Source: Acidimicrobiia bacterium (GTDB taxonomy: Bacteria > Actinomycetota > Acidimicrobiia > Spongiisociales > UBA11373). From it: a stretch of 64,000 bases of DNA. The stretch lies in the NCBI GenBank assembly GCA_029263095.1, contig JAJCYA010000086.1, positions 1-64,000 of the forward strand. Reading direction: 5' to 3'. Within the stretch, counting starts at the first letter, position 1. Each line of letters starts with the position of its first letter. Of the stretch, positions 53,594-63,052 are shown in pieces. A model generated the notes under the pieces. The model saw only the letters and a program-made list of their open reading frames with translations, made no database searches and was not told the DNA's origin. Position numbers and translations under genes: made by a program.

Positions 53594-53794
53594 CTAGTCG
53601 TCCGAGTCGGCGGCCTTCCCCCAGGGGTGTCTTGGGCCCGGTGTGGACAGACTGCGACACACATCACATTCCCCCAAGCCACCGTCACCCCTACGTCGCT
53701 CACCGGGCGCGATGGCCTCCCCGTCGGGACAGTTGGTGTTGGTGTGATACGTCTCCGAGTCCGGCATCTTGGATCGAAACGGTTCCACAATCAT
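53594..53794 (-). CDS. Small zinc-binding protein
   Basis: 66 residues from ATG 53794, with GAGGGG 7 bases upstream. TYHTNTNCPDGEAI and GGLGECDVCRSL give three or four cysteines plus histidine, matching small conserved proteins with a YHTxxNC and a C-x-x-C near the end. Zinc binding is inferred. The longer frame from 53935 has no homologous look. Confidence 0.6.
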   Translation of the reverse strand: MIVEPFRSKMPDSETYHTNTNCPDGEAIAPGERRRGDGGLGECDVCRSLSTPGPRHPWGKAADSDD

Positions 53795-54012
53795 GGGAAG
53801 CCCCTCGGCACCTAGCCCTAGTGCGCCCCCTGGAGCCTGTGGTAAGGCGAAACATACTCGTCTGGCGACAAGCGCACCCGGGGACGCCCACGCTGGGGTG
53901 AGGTAGTCGCGCTGCTGAGGAAGCCGGACCGGCATCTAGCTCCGAACCCCCACCCGCAGTTCGAGGCCATGCAGTTGGTCGGAGGCTGTACCTCACCGAC
54001 CGCCACTGCTGT

Positions 54013-55737
54013 TCAGATCCTCAATTCCGCAGGGGTACCCTCAGGAACCACCGGCTTGGTGGGCGGCACAGCCGCGAGACGGCGATAGTCGTCCCCTTGC
54101 GGGGGCCGGGTATCCACATCCCCGGCGTTGGGCCAGAACGACAGCGCCCGTTCCGCCATCGCCGTGATCGATAGGGAGGGATTGGCTCCAAGGTTGGCCG
54201 GTACGGCCGCACCGTCGATCACGTGGAGGCCAGGAAGGTCGTGGACCCGGTGATAGGGATCGATAACACCTTCGGCCGCCGTCGCCCCAATCACGGCGCC
54301 ACCGATGAGATGAGCGGTCGACGGAATGCCAAACACGGATTCGCCCACCGACCCAGATGGATCACCCCCCATAGCCTCCGCCGCCTTGCGAGAAGCCTCG
54401 TGGGCGATGGGGAGCCAGCGCGGGTTTGGGACCCCGTGACCCTTGCTCGACGTTATCCGAGTACGAAACCAACCCTTCGACGTGGTCAGTCGGATGCTGT
54501 TGTCGATGCTTTGCATCACGAGGATGATCATTCCCCGCTCCGACCAACGCCGTACCGACAACGATCGGATGAACTCTCGCGGTCCTGCGACGGCCCTCCT
54601 GATGAATCGCCCAAACTGCGAGCCGCTCCCTCCCTTGACCAGGATGGTTGCCAAGAGCCCCATCGAGTTACTCCCCTTGGGATAACGGACCGGTTCGATC
54701 CGAGTGTTCTCGTCTGCCTGGAACGACGACGTGATCGCCACACCCTTGGAGTAGTCGATCTCCGTCCCCCGAGCCATCGCACCGACAATCGACTCGGAAT
54801 TGGTACGCACGACATCTCCGAGTCGTTCCGACACCCCGTCCAGGCGTCCCCGCTCGCGGAGCTTGAGTAGGAGCTTCGTTGTCCCGAGTGCTCCCGCCGA
54901 AAAGATCACGTGACGTGCTCGGTAATTGCGACGCGGTCCACCGAACCACGCCCCGGGCTTCTCGACCGACACCCTCCAGCCGTCCCCGTGCTCGACCAGA
55001 TCCACCGCCTGTGAGTTGGGTAGGACCTCGGCTCCGGCTTGTTCGGCTAGGTAGAGGTATGTCTTATCGAGAGTGTTCTTGGCATTGAACCGGCAGCCGA
55101 CCATGCACCCCCCACACTCGACACACCCGGTCCGGCTTGGCCCCATCCCCCCGAAGTACGGATCATCGACCGTCTCGCCCGATGTACCGCGGTAGACGGC
55201 AACCGGCGTCGGATGGTGCGTGTGTTCTCGGCCGAAATGCTCGGCAACCGCCGCGATGACATGATCGGCCGGGGTGTCGCAGTTGGCCGATTCGACACCG
55301 AGCATCCGGCGCGCCTGGTCGTACCAGGGGTTCAGCTCGGACTTCCAATCAGTGATTCCGGCCCACTGTGAATCACCGAAGAACTCGTCGTCGGGCTCAA
55401 TGAGCGTGTTGGCGTAGACCAACGATCCGCCCCCGACGCCGGCACCGGACAGCACCATCACGTCGTTGAGGAGGTTGAGTCGCTGAATACCCCGCATCCC
55501 GAGGTGTGGAGCCCACAAGAACTTGTGGAGGTCCCACGAAGTCTTGGCGAAGTCGTCCGATCCGAATCGACGCCCTGCCTCAAGGACGAGGACCGAGTAC
55601 CCCTTCTCGACCAAACGAAGCGCCGACACACTCCCACCGAACCCGCTCCCGATGACGATGACGTCGGCGTCGAAACTCACGGACGGGACGCTAGCGATGG
55701 ACGACGCGGTCTGGTCAGTGTTGCTTGCGGCGCTCAC
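54013..55737 (-). CDS. GMC-family FAD oxidoreductase (cholesterol-oxidase-like)
   Basis: 574 residues. The FAD dinucleotide motif is DVIVIGSGFGGSVSALRLVEKG. An N-terminal GAGVGGGSLVYAN (FAD loop) and the C-terminal DPYHRVHDLPGLHVIDGAAVPANLGANPSLSITAMAER match GMC oxidoreductases. A cysteine cluster (TGCVECGGCMVGCRF) lies at about residues 205-219 and may hold a metal or disulfide. Sterol or alcohol substrates are typical; it cannot be narrowed. It overlaps the small membrane gene upstream by about 23 bases. Confidence 0.88.
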   Translation of the reverse strand: MSAASNTDQTASSIASVPSVSFDADVIVIGSGFGGSVSALRLVEKGYSVLVLEAGRRFGSDDFAKTSWDLHKFLWAPHLGMRGIQRLNLLNDVMVLSGAGVGGGSLVYANTLIEPDDEFFGDSQWAGITDWKSELNPWYDQARRMLGVESANCDTPADHVIAAVAEHFGREHTHHPTPVAVYRGTSGETVDDPYFGGMGPSRTGCVECGGCMVGCRFNAKNTLDKTYLYLAEQAGAEVLPNSQAVDLVEHGDGWRVSVEKPGAWFGGPRRNYRARHVIFSAGALGTTKLLLKLRERGRLDGVSERLGDVVRTNSESIVGAMARGTEIDYSKGVAITSSFQADENTRIEPVRYPKGSNSMGLLATILVKGGSGSQFGRFIRRAVAGPREFIRSLSVRRWSERGMIILVMQSIDNSIRLTTSKGWFRTRITSSKGHGVPNPRWLPIAHEASRKAAEAMGGDPSGSVGESVFGIPSTAHLIGGAVIGATAAEGVIDPYHRVHDLPGLHVIDGAAVPANLGANPSLSITAMAERALSFWPNAGDVDTRPPQGDDYRRLAAVPPTKPVVPEGTPAELRI

Positions 55738-55915
55738 TCCAGTAGCCCGCCGTAGCCCCGACAGCGGCTAGAGCGAGCACGATCCAAAAGGGCCTCGAAC
55801 TGATGAACAGCACGGTGACGACTCCGAGGATCCCACCCACGATTCCCCCGACCCTGACGCCGTTCCAGCGATCCCAGGGCGTGGTACCTGGTGCGTCGGA
55901 GCGGCGTTCGGTCAT
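55715..55915 (-). CDS. Small membrane protein
   Basis: 66 residues from ATG 55915 with two hydrophobic segments (VRVGGIVGGILGVVTVLFIS and FWIVLALAAVGATAGYW). It shares TGATG with the stop of the membrane protein gene upstream, so it is co-translated. The function is unknown. Confidence 0.65.
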   Translation of the reverse strand: MTERRSDAPGTTPWDRWNGVRVGGIVGGILGVVTVLFISSRPFWIVLALAAVGATAGYWSERRKQH

Positions 55916-56286
55916 CAGATGAAGCTCGCCACAACGAGAAGAGTCGCCGAGACGGTCATGACCACCGGACACAACTTGAACCAGACCACCGGAGTACGGG
56001 CCCCTGTCATCGCCGTCCACACTCCGATGGCCACGAGGAACCCCGCACTCACTCGGTAGACGAGAGAGGTCGCAGCGGATTCCAGCGATGCCAACGTGAC
56101 AGCAAAGACGAGTACCGCGACGAACCAGAACGCCAGGCTCTCGGCCACCCACTCCATTGTGATGATGCGTTCGTTATCGGTACCGATCGCGCCAAAGCTC
56201 CGTACGACCTGACGAGTAGGCACCACATGGCTCACACCCCAAACGAAGACGATCCCGGCGGCGATGTAACCGAGCGCTGATGACAT
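55915..56286 (-). CDS. Four-helix membrane protein
   Basis: 123 residues from ATG 56286, nearly all hydrophobic, with about four helices. It contains THVVPTRQVVRSFGAIGTDNERIITMEWVAESLAFWFVAVLVF in the middle. No family is recognised with certainty. It forms a three-gene run with the small membrane protein and GMC oxidoreductase. Confidence 0.7.
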   Translation of the reverse strand: MSSALGYIAAGIVFVWGVSHVVPTRQVVRSFGAIGTDNERIITMEWVAESLAFWFVAVLVFAVTLASLESAATSLVYRVSAGFLVAIGVWTAMTGARTPVVWFKLCPVVMTVSATLLVVASFI

Positions 56287-56363
56287 GCGTACCTCCCCCA
56301 CAAGAGTGACCGCACAATCACGCCAGGAGGAGGGCCGTTGGTCCCGACCGGGCCAACCGATAT

Positions 56364-56397
56364 GTAGAGCCCGGTACGCAAGCGCACCGGGCTCTAC
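56364..56397. terminator. Inverted repeat, likely terminator
   Basis: GTAGAGCCCGGT (56364-56375) and ACCGGGCTCTAC (56386-56397) form a perfect 12-bp stem with a 10-base loop. It lies after the mmsA gene on the minus strand. There is no T tract, so it may be a factor-dependent or stabilising structure. Confidence 0.5.
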
Positions 56398-56464
56398 TAC
56401 CTCGCCGAAGGCGAAGCGGACCTAACTCGTTCGGTCTGATCCCCACCGAGGATGAGACCGCAGG

Positions 56465-57949
56465 CTACGACATCTGCGGGAAACCCAGATCGACGCCGCG
56501 ATGGGCCGGATCGGGCCAGCGGGATGTGATGACCTTGAGTCGAGTGTAGAAGTTGACCCCCTCCATCCCATACATCCGGGCCTCTCCGAACAGACTGTCC
56601 TTCCAACCTCCGAACGAATGGTACGCGATGGGCACCGGGATCGGGACGTTCACCCCGATCATCCCGACCTCTATCTCGTTCTGGAATTTGCGAGCCGCCC
56701 CGCCGTCGTTCGTGAAGATCGCCACCCCATTAGCCCAAGGGTTGTCGTCGATCAGCTTCATGGCCTGACCGAACGTATCGACGCGAACCGTGGACAGAAC
56801 CGGCCCGAATATCTCATCTTGGTAGATCGTCATGTCCGGAGTCACGTTGTCGAAGAGGGTCGGACCGACGAAGAATCCCTCCTTCTCCACCAGATCACGT
56901 CCGTCCGCCAGCAGTGTCGCCCCTTCGTCGACACCGACGCCGATATACCCGGCCACCTTGTCGCGATGCTGGGCGGTAACGAGCGGTCCCATCTCCGCTC
57001 CCTCCTCCATTCCGGCTGCCACCTTGATCTTCTCCATCCGGTCCTCGATCCGAGGCATGAGCGTGTCGGCGGCATCGCCTACGGTGACCAACACCGAGAT
57101 CGCCATACAGCGTTCACCCGCCGACCCGAAGCCAGCCGATACCGCGGCGTCGGCGGCGAGATCCATGTCGGCGTCGGGGAGCACAACCATGTGGTTCTTG
57201 GCACCGCCGAGAGCCGCCACCCGCTTGCCGGAAGCTGTCCCCTGCTCGTACACGTACTTGGCGATCGGGGTCGAACCAACAAACGACACCGCCCCAATGT
57301 CCGGATGCTGCAGGATCGTGTCTACGGCCACCTTGTCACCATGGACCACGTTGAGCACGCCATCGGGCAAGCCTGCCTCGGCAAACAGCTCAGCCGGGTA
57401 GAGCGCTGCCGATGGATCCTTCTCGGAGGGCTTTAGCAAGAAGACGTTGCCGCAAGCGATGGCGATCGGATACATCCACATGGGAACCATCGCCGGAAAG
57501 TTGAATGGAGTGACGCCGGCAACGATCCCGACCGGCTGACGGATCGAGTAGGTATCGACCGCAGTGGAGACGTTCTCACTGAACTCACCCTTGATCAGCT
57601 GCGGGATACCGCAGGCGAACTCGATTACCTCGAGTCCCCGCTGCACCTCACCGAGGGCGTCCGAGAACACCTTGCCATGCTCGGAGACGAGCATCTTGGC
57701 GATCTCATCCCTGTTCTCATCGACCAGATCGCGGAACTTGAACATGATCTCGGTGCGCTTGGCCAACGACACGTGGCGCCATGTTTCCAACGCAGCTCTG
57801 GACGACTGAACGGCAGCGGACACTTGCTCCCTGCTCGCGAGCGCAACCTGAGCCTGGACCAGGCCGGTGGCGGGGTCGTAGACATCCCCCCAATTGTCCG
57901 TCGGCCAATCGACGTACTTGTTGTCGATCCAATGAGATATTTGCCGCAT
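56465..57949 (-). CDS. mmsA: Methylmalonate-semialdehyde dehydrogenase (CoA-acylating)
   Basis: 494 residues, an aldehyde dehydrogenase. The N-terminus DNKYVDWPTDNWGDVYDPATGLV resembles the MmsA family. The catalytic Cys is in AGFGSAGERCMAISV, the Glu equivalent region reads GSTPIAKYVYEQG, and FGPVLSTVRVDTFGQAMKLIDDNPWANGVAIFTNDGGAARKF is conserved. It converts methylmalonate semialdehyde or malonate semialdehyde to propionyl- or acetyl-CoA, in valine or inositol breakdown. Neither pathway is otherwise in this window. Confidence 0.9.
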   Translation of the reverse strand: MRQISHWIDNKYVDWPTDNWGDVYDPATGLVQAQVALASREQVSAAVQSSRAALETWRHVSLAKRTEIMFKFRDLVDENRDEIAKMLVSEHGKVFSDALGEVQRGLEVIEFACGIPQLIKGEFSENVSTAVDTYSIRQPVGIVAGVTPFNFPAMVPMWMYPIAIACGNVFLLKPSEKDPSAALYPAELFAEAGLPDGVLNVVHGDKVAVDTILQHPDIGAVSFVGSTPIAKYVYEQGTASGKRVAALGGAKNHMVVLPDADMDLAADAAVSAGFGSAGERCMAISVLVTVGDAADTLMPRIEDRMEKIKVAAGMEEGAEMGPLVTAQHRDKVAGYIGVGVDEGATLLADGRDLVEKEGFFVGPTLFDNVTPDMTIYQDEIFGPVLSTVRVDTFGQAMKLIDDNPWANGVAIFTNDGGAARKFQNEIEVGMIGVNVPIPVPIAYHSFGGWKDSLFGEARMYGMEGVNFYTRLKVITSRWPDPAHRGVDLGFPQMS

Positions 57950-58003
57950 CTATCACCTCCGAGAGGAGCAGGCTACCCCGGTGCCGTCTCGAGCCGAAGG
58001 GGC

Positions 58004-58342
58004 TCAGCCATCCCAGCCCGTGGCAATCAACAGCTTCAGATCCCAGAATGCCAACATCACGATCTGACCGTCGGGACCGACGACGACGTCTGTGATGTTC
58101 CCTATTCCCTCGGGCCCTGCAATCACGCGCACTTCAGTGACGCGTCCGCCTTCCAGCCGCAGCGCGTGGAGCCCGTGGGTAACGCTGTACCTCGCAACCA
58201 GGAGCATCTCCTCCAGGTCCAGGAGGATCCCGGTGGAAACAAGGGTCGACGTGGCTGGATCCGCGTCCTGCGCGGCAGTATCCGAGCAGACGGCGATACA
58301 TCTGGATGAGGCTACGAACGAACCGCTAGGAGCCGGTGGCAA
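58004..58342 (-). pseudogene. Possible remnant of a PQQ/sorbosone-type dehydrogenase
   Basis: Residues LHALRLEGGRVTEVRVIAGPEGIGNITDVVVGPDGQIVMLAF look like the last blade of a six-bladed beta-propeller sugar dehydrogenase, where a strand ending IRDVxVGPDG is common. There is no plausible start, signal or remaining blades, and the frame begins among polar codons. It could instead be a short real protein. It may be a gene fragment. Confidence 0.35.
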
Positions 58343-58365
58343 TCAGGTCAGACGGCTTTGGCCGG

Positions 58366-60408
58366 TCATCTGGCGGCGATCACGGTGGGCCCGTCGGTGC
58401 CGTGCCGGCGGACCCGCGTCTCGGAGGCAGCCCTCTCGGGATCCCCATGGAACAGAACGAGGGCCAGATCGCGCACGGTCGCCCATTGCCCTTCGACGAA
58501 CTCGAGACCCAACTCGAACCCGGTCCACCGATCGCCCACCGCCCTGATGATCCGAGCCTTGAGATGCAGGTTCTGACGTGAGAAGTCGAGTACCGCGATC
58601 TCCCCCTCAACGAACTCTCTGTCTCCCACCTCGGCCCACGATGGTAGATCCAGCGGTCCGAGCACCCTGACCAGGGCGCCGGTCAGCGAGACATCCTCAA
58701 CCGAGGCAGCCTCACCGTCAATGGTGGCGGCCATACTGACTGGGAAGCGCACGCTGACCCGCCGCTCGCTGGCGTGGTAGGGCGCAGTGATTCGGCGCGC
58801 TGCAGCGACCAGCAGCGCGAAGTTGCCGAACAGGAAGAACGTCGTGCCGTACATGGCACCCGGCACCGAGTATGTCAGCGGAGTGAGGCCGGCAAGGGTG
58901 AGGCCAAACCAAACGAAGGCGGCGATTGATAGGGCGAGCAGCGCAACGATCAGTGGTGGGGACTTCGTACGGTTCCTGCTGTCAGCAACGCGACCCTTTG
59001 GGGTCACCTTGAACCGAGTCTTTGTGGACTTGAGGATCTCACCCAAGGCGGGGATGACGGCCGGCATCCGAAGCGTTTCGAACACCAACGACAACCAGGG
59101 CGGGTAGTAGCCGCGCGCCAACACCCGCAGAGCCGCGTGTTGGATGAAGAAGGCGCCTAAGAACATCGGGGCGAATACCAGAAGCGAAACAGTTATCGGT
59201 AGCGACCCCGTCGCCAGCACCGCAATGGGTAGCAACACGTACAGCAATGATCTGAGCGAGTCGAACCAGGCGAAGAGCGTCGCGCCGTAGGCCAACCGCT
59301 GCGCGATTGAGAGCTCGCGTGATCGCAACAGCTTCTCGCTGCGCAGCACCTGCATCGCGCCGCGAGCCCAACGCCGTCTCTGCAGCATGTACTGATCCGC
59401 CGTAGATGCAGCGAGGCCGTGGGCCAGCACTTCGTTGTGGGAAATGATCTTCCAGCCCCGCTTCTGGAGACGAATCGAGGTGTGGATGTCCTCGGTAACG
59501 GTCTCGACAGCTACTCCGCCCACCGCGCGTAGGGCTGAGGCTCGAACAATGGCCCCGGTACCGCACCAGAAGACACCCTCCCAGCGGTTCTTGGCGGGAA
59601 GGATCAGGCGGTAGAAGACGGCCTGTTCGTTGAACCTCTTGCGTTCATCGCCCCGGTCCTGGTGTTCGAACGAGTCCACGTTGTAGAAGTCCTGTGGTGT
59701 TTGCACCACCGCCACCTGGGGGTCATCGAAGTACCCGAGCGTGTTCCTAAAGAAGTCCTTGGAGACGACGTGATCAGCGTCGACGACACCTATCACGTCG
59801 GCGTCGGTGTGGCCCAGAGCGTTGTTCAGATTCCCTGCCTTGGCGTGGGTGTTCTGCTCGCGGGCCAGATACTCAGCTCCCAGGCCCGCGGCCAGATGCT
59901 CTATCTCAGGCCGGTTTCCGTCGTCGAGAACAAACGTCTCGTGGGCAGGCTCAATCGCCAGCGCAGCACTGATCACGGGCAGGAGAACCTCGACGCTCTC
60001 GTCGTAGGTTGGGATGAACAGCGCGAGCTTGTGCTCAGTCTCCTCGGTCACACCGCCATCGTCGACGGGATCGACATCCCACAACGAGAACGTGTACAGG
60101 CCGAGACCAAGTGCATGGTGCATCTCGAGCAGCAGCATCGGGATAGCCACAAACCAGGCACTGAGGTCGATCGTCCAGAACGTCCGCCATATGAGATACG
60201 TGGCGCTGACGATGAGCGCTACGACGGCGAAGAGTCTGATGAATCGGCGTCTGCCGGGGTCCTCGGGGGCAGGTAGCCGACCGTCGGGAAGCGTGGGAAG
60301 ACCGGGGCCGACGTCGTCGGGTTGATCCTCGAGCCACGCGTTGAAATGCTCGGCGGTGGGACCGCTGGGAGCATCGCCGGATTCAGCCGGTTGCAATCCT
60401 TGGGACAT
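58366..60408 (-). CDS. Cellulose-synthase-like glycosyltransferase with PilZ domain
   Basis: 680 residues from ATG 60408. Two N-terminal helices precede a GT2 domain: FVLDDGNR (DDG), VIGVVDADHVV (DxD), VETVTEDIHTSIRL (TED) and MLQRRRWARGAMQVL (QxxRW). Four to six membrane helices follow. The C-terminal PilZ domain has the RxxxR motif in ERRVSVRF and DxSxxG in EDVSLTGALV, the c-di-GMP site, as in BcsA. Cellulose or another beta-glucan is the likely product (inference). No BcsB, BcsC or BcsZ gene is nearby. Confidence 0.9.
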   Translation of the reverse strand: MSQGLQPAESGDAPSGPTAEHFNAWLEDQPDDVGPGLPTLPDGRLPAPEDPGRRRFIRLFAVVALIVSATYLIWRTFWTIDLSAWFVAIPMLLLEMHHALGLGLYTFSLWDVDPVDDGGVTEETEHKLALFIPTYDESVEVLLPVISAALAIEPAHETFVLDDGNRPEIEHLAAGLGAEYLAREQNTHAKAGNLNNALGHTDADVIGVVDADHVVSKDFFRNTLGYFDDPQVAVVQTPQDFYNVDSFEHQDRGDERKRFNEQAVFYRLILPAKNRWEGVFWCGTGAIVRASALRAVGGVAVETVTEDIHTSIRLQKRGWKIISHNEVLAHGLAASTADQYMLQRRRWARGAMQVLRSEKLLRSRELSIAQRLAYGATLFAWFDSLRSLLYVLLPIAVLATGSLPITVSLLVFAPMFLGAFFIQHAALRVLARGYYPPWLSLVFETLRMPAVIPALGEILKSTKTRFKVTPKGRVADSRNRTKSPPLIVALLALSIAAFVWFGLTLAGLTPLTYSVPGAMYGTTFFLFGNFALLVAAARRITAPYHASERRVSVRFPVSMAATIDGEAASVEDVSLTGALVRVLGPLDLPSWAEVGDREFVEGEIAVLDFSRQNLHLKARIIRAVGDRWTGFELGLEFVEGQWATVRDLALVLFHGDPERAASETRVRRHGTDGPTVIAAR

Positions 60409-60622
60409 GACAGGGACGGGGAACAACGAGTCCGTCGTATAGGTGTATCGGTCACGAACCGGCGTACTAGATGGGTTTCGTGTCAGACGTCAGTCGGCCC
60501 GATGGCAACCGAATGGACCCTTCGGGGAGATCGTGATCGCCAGCCTGAGATCCCCACATCGACATGCTGTCGGCACCTCTCGGAGTACCGTCCCGGGCTG
60601 GCACGACCACGGAGGGGAACCA

Positions 60623-60895
60623 ATGATTGTTGCCGCTGTCCGGCATTCCGTAGATGACTTCGACCAATGGAAGGCGGTCTTCGATGAGTTTCCGCCCACC
60701 GAGGGAGGAGCGCTCTTTGCTCGAGTGAACCGAGCAGTCGAAGACCCGAATACGATCGCCGTCGTCGCCGGGTTCGAGACGCTGCAGGCCGCCACAGCCT
60801 TCCTCGAAAACCCTGAGCTCAAGGCGAAGATGCAGGAAGGCGGAGTGATCGGAGAACCGAGGATCGAGCTCTACGAAGAGGTAGCAGTCGTCTGA
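60623..60895 (+). CDS. Dimeric alpha-beta barrel (ABM-like) protein
   Basis: 90 residues from ATG 60623 with GGAGGGG 6 bases upstream. The pattern FDQWKAVFDEFPPTEGGALFARVNRA then NTIAVVAGFETLQAATAFLENPELKAKMQEGG fits the small ABM/cyclase-like fold. The role is unknown. It is followed by a strong terminator. Confidence 0.75.
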   Translation: MIVAAVRHSVDDFDQWKAVFDEFPPTEGGALFARVNRAVEDPNTIAVVAGFETLQAATAFLENPELKAKMQEGGVIGEPRIELYEEVAVV

Positions 60896-60914
60896 CAATC
60901 GTTGCACGCCACGA

Positions 60915-60951
60915 CGCGATGACTCCCCCTGCGCACGGGGGAGTCATCGCG
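60915..60951 (+). terminator. Strong stem-loop terminator
   Basis: A perfect 15-bp stem, CGCGATGACTCCCCC (60915-60929), pairs with its complement (60937-60951) around a seven-base loop. It sits between the ABM-like gene and the lipoprotein gene and probably ends the former. Confidence 0.8.
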
Positions 60952-61041
60952 TCTGGGGCCTTGGGGGAGCCTTTCGCCCCTGGACCGGCGGCATCCGATA
61001 CCGTAAGACTCGTGGTGACGTCGATCCGAAAGGTGCCACTC

Positions 61042-62370
61042 ATGCGTCGTCTCCTCCCGCTGCTCTGTGCGCTTGCCCTGGTGATGGCGGCCTGTGGTGA
61101 TGACGACACCGGGATCTTTACTCCGACCACGGTGACGGCCGCCACTGCGGACTCCGCCCCGCCGACGACGACTGGAACCGAGACCACAACGAGCGCGCCG
61201 CAAGGCCAAGCCACATCGAGTACGACCCACGCTCAGCAAACGACAACAAAGGCGCCCGCCGCCACAACGACAACCACCATCGTCCCCGTCACAACCCATC
61301 CCGGCTTTCCGTCAGCACTCAGCCGATCGGTCATCCCGATCGACCAGATCAATGAGGGTTGGGTGGCGGTGGTCTATTCGGCTGACACCATCAGCCCATC
61401 CGTAGACGGTCCCTCGGCCGTGTATCTGGTGAGTCCAAATGGCAATCGCTACGAGCTGGCCGTCTTCAACGTGGGAGAGCCGGAGCCGTTCGATGTAGGC
61501 AACATCTCCAACGATGGAACCCACGTCGTCATTCAGATGTCTGATCCATCGTTCATGGCACGAGTGGTATCGATCGATATCGCCACCGGAGCACAACGGG
61601 ACGTCGTGACGGTCGAGTCGGGTAGTGCAATCAGCACGACGCTGCCGACCGGACGAGACGTAGTCGTACAACACACAACGTTCAACCCAACCATGGAGAA
61701 CCTCGACGTCTATAGGGTCAACGGGTCTCTCTTCGCCGAGATCACCAGCCTCCCGTCACAGTTTCCCGGGGTGACTTGGCTCTACGGACTCGACGGGACA
61801 TACCTGTTGCTCGGTGACACCACCGGTCTGCTCGTGTACTCCAACGAAGGGACCTACGTTCGATCGCTCGACACACCACCGGGCTACTGCGATCCAATCC
61901 GATGGTGGGACGAGTCGACGATTCTCGCCGGCTGTATTCCGCAAGACGTGCTCAACAACAGCGGCTTCTATCACGTGTTGTGGCTCATCCCGCTGGACGG
62001 CTCACCAGGCAGCCCCCTCACGGCAGCGCCACCGGTCAACTGGAGTGTCGTCGAGTTCGGCCACGCCGACGCTTGGCGAGTCGACGGGGAGATAGTCCTC
62101 CAGTGGTGGGGGGACTGTGCCGCCCGCGGACTCCAGATCCGCCAGCCGGGAGGGACCGGCGACTGGATTCCGGTCGAGCCGACGGGGGCACATTGGATCC
62201 ACGCGCAGGCGGGCAACAACCTCGTGGTCCACTCGATCGAAGGATGCGGCGATTTCTACGGTCCCGTCAGCCTCATCCGGTCCGACGGTTCACTGGTACG
62301 CACTCTGGTGCCACAGATCGCCGGGTACCAAGGAGTGATCTCGACATCTGGAATGATCCCGGTGCCATAG
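61042..62370 (+). CDS. Secreted lipoprotein with beta-propeller-like repeats
   Basis: 442 residues from ATG 61042. The signal peptide LLPLLCALALVMAACGDDD holds a lipobox. A Thr-rich linker of about 60 residues (TTTGTETTTSAPQ) follows, then a long beta-rich part with blades such as GNRYELAVFNVGEPEPFDVGNISNDGTHVVIQM, like the repeats of WD40/TolB-like propellers. No catalytic motif is seen. It is followed in the same direction by the DUF2807-type lipoprotein. Confidence 0.75.
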   Translation: MRRLLPLLCALALVMAACGDDDTGIFTPTTVTAATADSAPPTTTGTETTTSAPQGQATSSTTHAQQTTTKAPAATTTTTIVPVTTHPGFPSALSRSVIPIDQINEGWVAVVYSADTISPSVDGPSAVYLVSPNGNRYELAVFNVGEPEPFDVGNISNDGTHVVIQMSDPSFMARVVSIDIATGAQRDVVTVESGSAISTTLPTGRDVVVQHTTFNPTMENLDVYRVNGSLFAEITSLPSQFPGVTWLYGLDGTYLLLGDTTGLLVYSNEGTYVRSLDTPPGYCDPIRWWDESTILAGCIPQDVLNNSGFYHVLWLIPLDGSPGSPLTAAPPVNWSVVEFGHADAWRVDGEIVLQWWGDCAARGLQIRQPGGTGDWIPVEPTGAHWIHAQAGNNLVVHSIEGCGDFYGPVSLIRSDGSLVRTLVPQIAGYQGVISTSGMIPVP

Positions 62371-62395
62371 GTACCCCGAGGAAGGTGGATCGGAA

Positions 62396-63052
62396 ATCAT
62401 AAGGATCACAACAGCACTGATTGCGATCTCGCTGGTGACGGCGGCATGCGTCACGAGTACCGACAGGGTGATCACCGGGTCCGGCACGGTGATCACCGAG
62501 AGTCGGCAGGTCGACTCATTCGATCGACTGGTGGTTGAGGGATCGGGCCAGGTATTCGTCGAGATCGGTCCGGCTCCGTCGTTGGAGGTCCAGGCCGAGG
62601 ACAACGTGATACCGGTGCTGACGACCGAGATCAACAACGGTCGATTGATCCTCAGCATCGAGCCGGATACGTCCTTGCGCGATATCGAGCCGATCGTGTA
62701 CCGAATCACCGCACCCGATCTAGTGGGAATCGATATCGCCGGCAGCGGGGACGTCATGGCCGACGGAATCGAGACGACCGAGTTCGAAGTCTCCATCGCC
62801 GGGTCGGGCGATGTCGAACCTGTTGGCGTCGCCGAGCATCTGTCCCTGAGCACTGCCGGCTCGGGTACATACAGAGGCATCGGGCTTGTCGCTCAAAGCG
62901 CCAAGGTGGATATCGCGGGAAGTGGGTCTGCGATGGTCAACGCGACGGTGACACTTGAGATCTCGGTGGCCGGATCGGGCAGCGTCGAGTACGTCGGCAA
63001 CCCGACGGTCACACAATCGATCGCGGGCTCGGGGCGAGTGCTCCAGCGCTAG
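62396..63052 (+). CDS. DUF2807 (GIN-domain) lipoprotein, start codon unusual
   Basis: About 218 residues. The repeats (IAGSGDVMADGIETTEFEVSIAGSGDVEPVG and further GSGxV units) are the beta-helical GIN/DUF2807 type. A lipoprotein signal (RITTALIAISLVTAAC) lies in frame, but no ATG, GTG, TTG or CTG precedes it after the last in-frame stop-free stretch near a Shine-Dalgarno-like GAGGAAGG (62378-62385). The candidate starts are ATC 62396 or ATA 62399. If a standard start is required, GTG 62435 would remove the signal peptide. The exact start is uncertain. Confidence 0.7.
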   Translation: MIRITTALIAISLVTAACVTSTDRVITGSGTVITESRQVDSFDRLVVEGSGQVFVEIGPAPSLEVQAEDNVIPVLTTEINNGRLILSIEPDTSLRDIEPIVYRITAPDLVGIDIAGSGDVMADGIETTEFEVSIAGSGDVEPVGVAEHLSLSTAGSGTYRGIGLVAQSAKVDIAGSGSAMVNATVTLEISVAGSGSVEYVGNPTVTQSIAGSGRVLQR

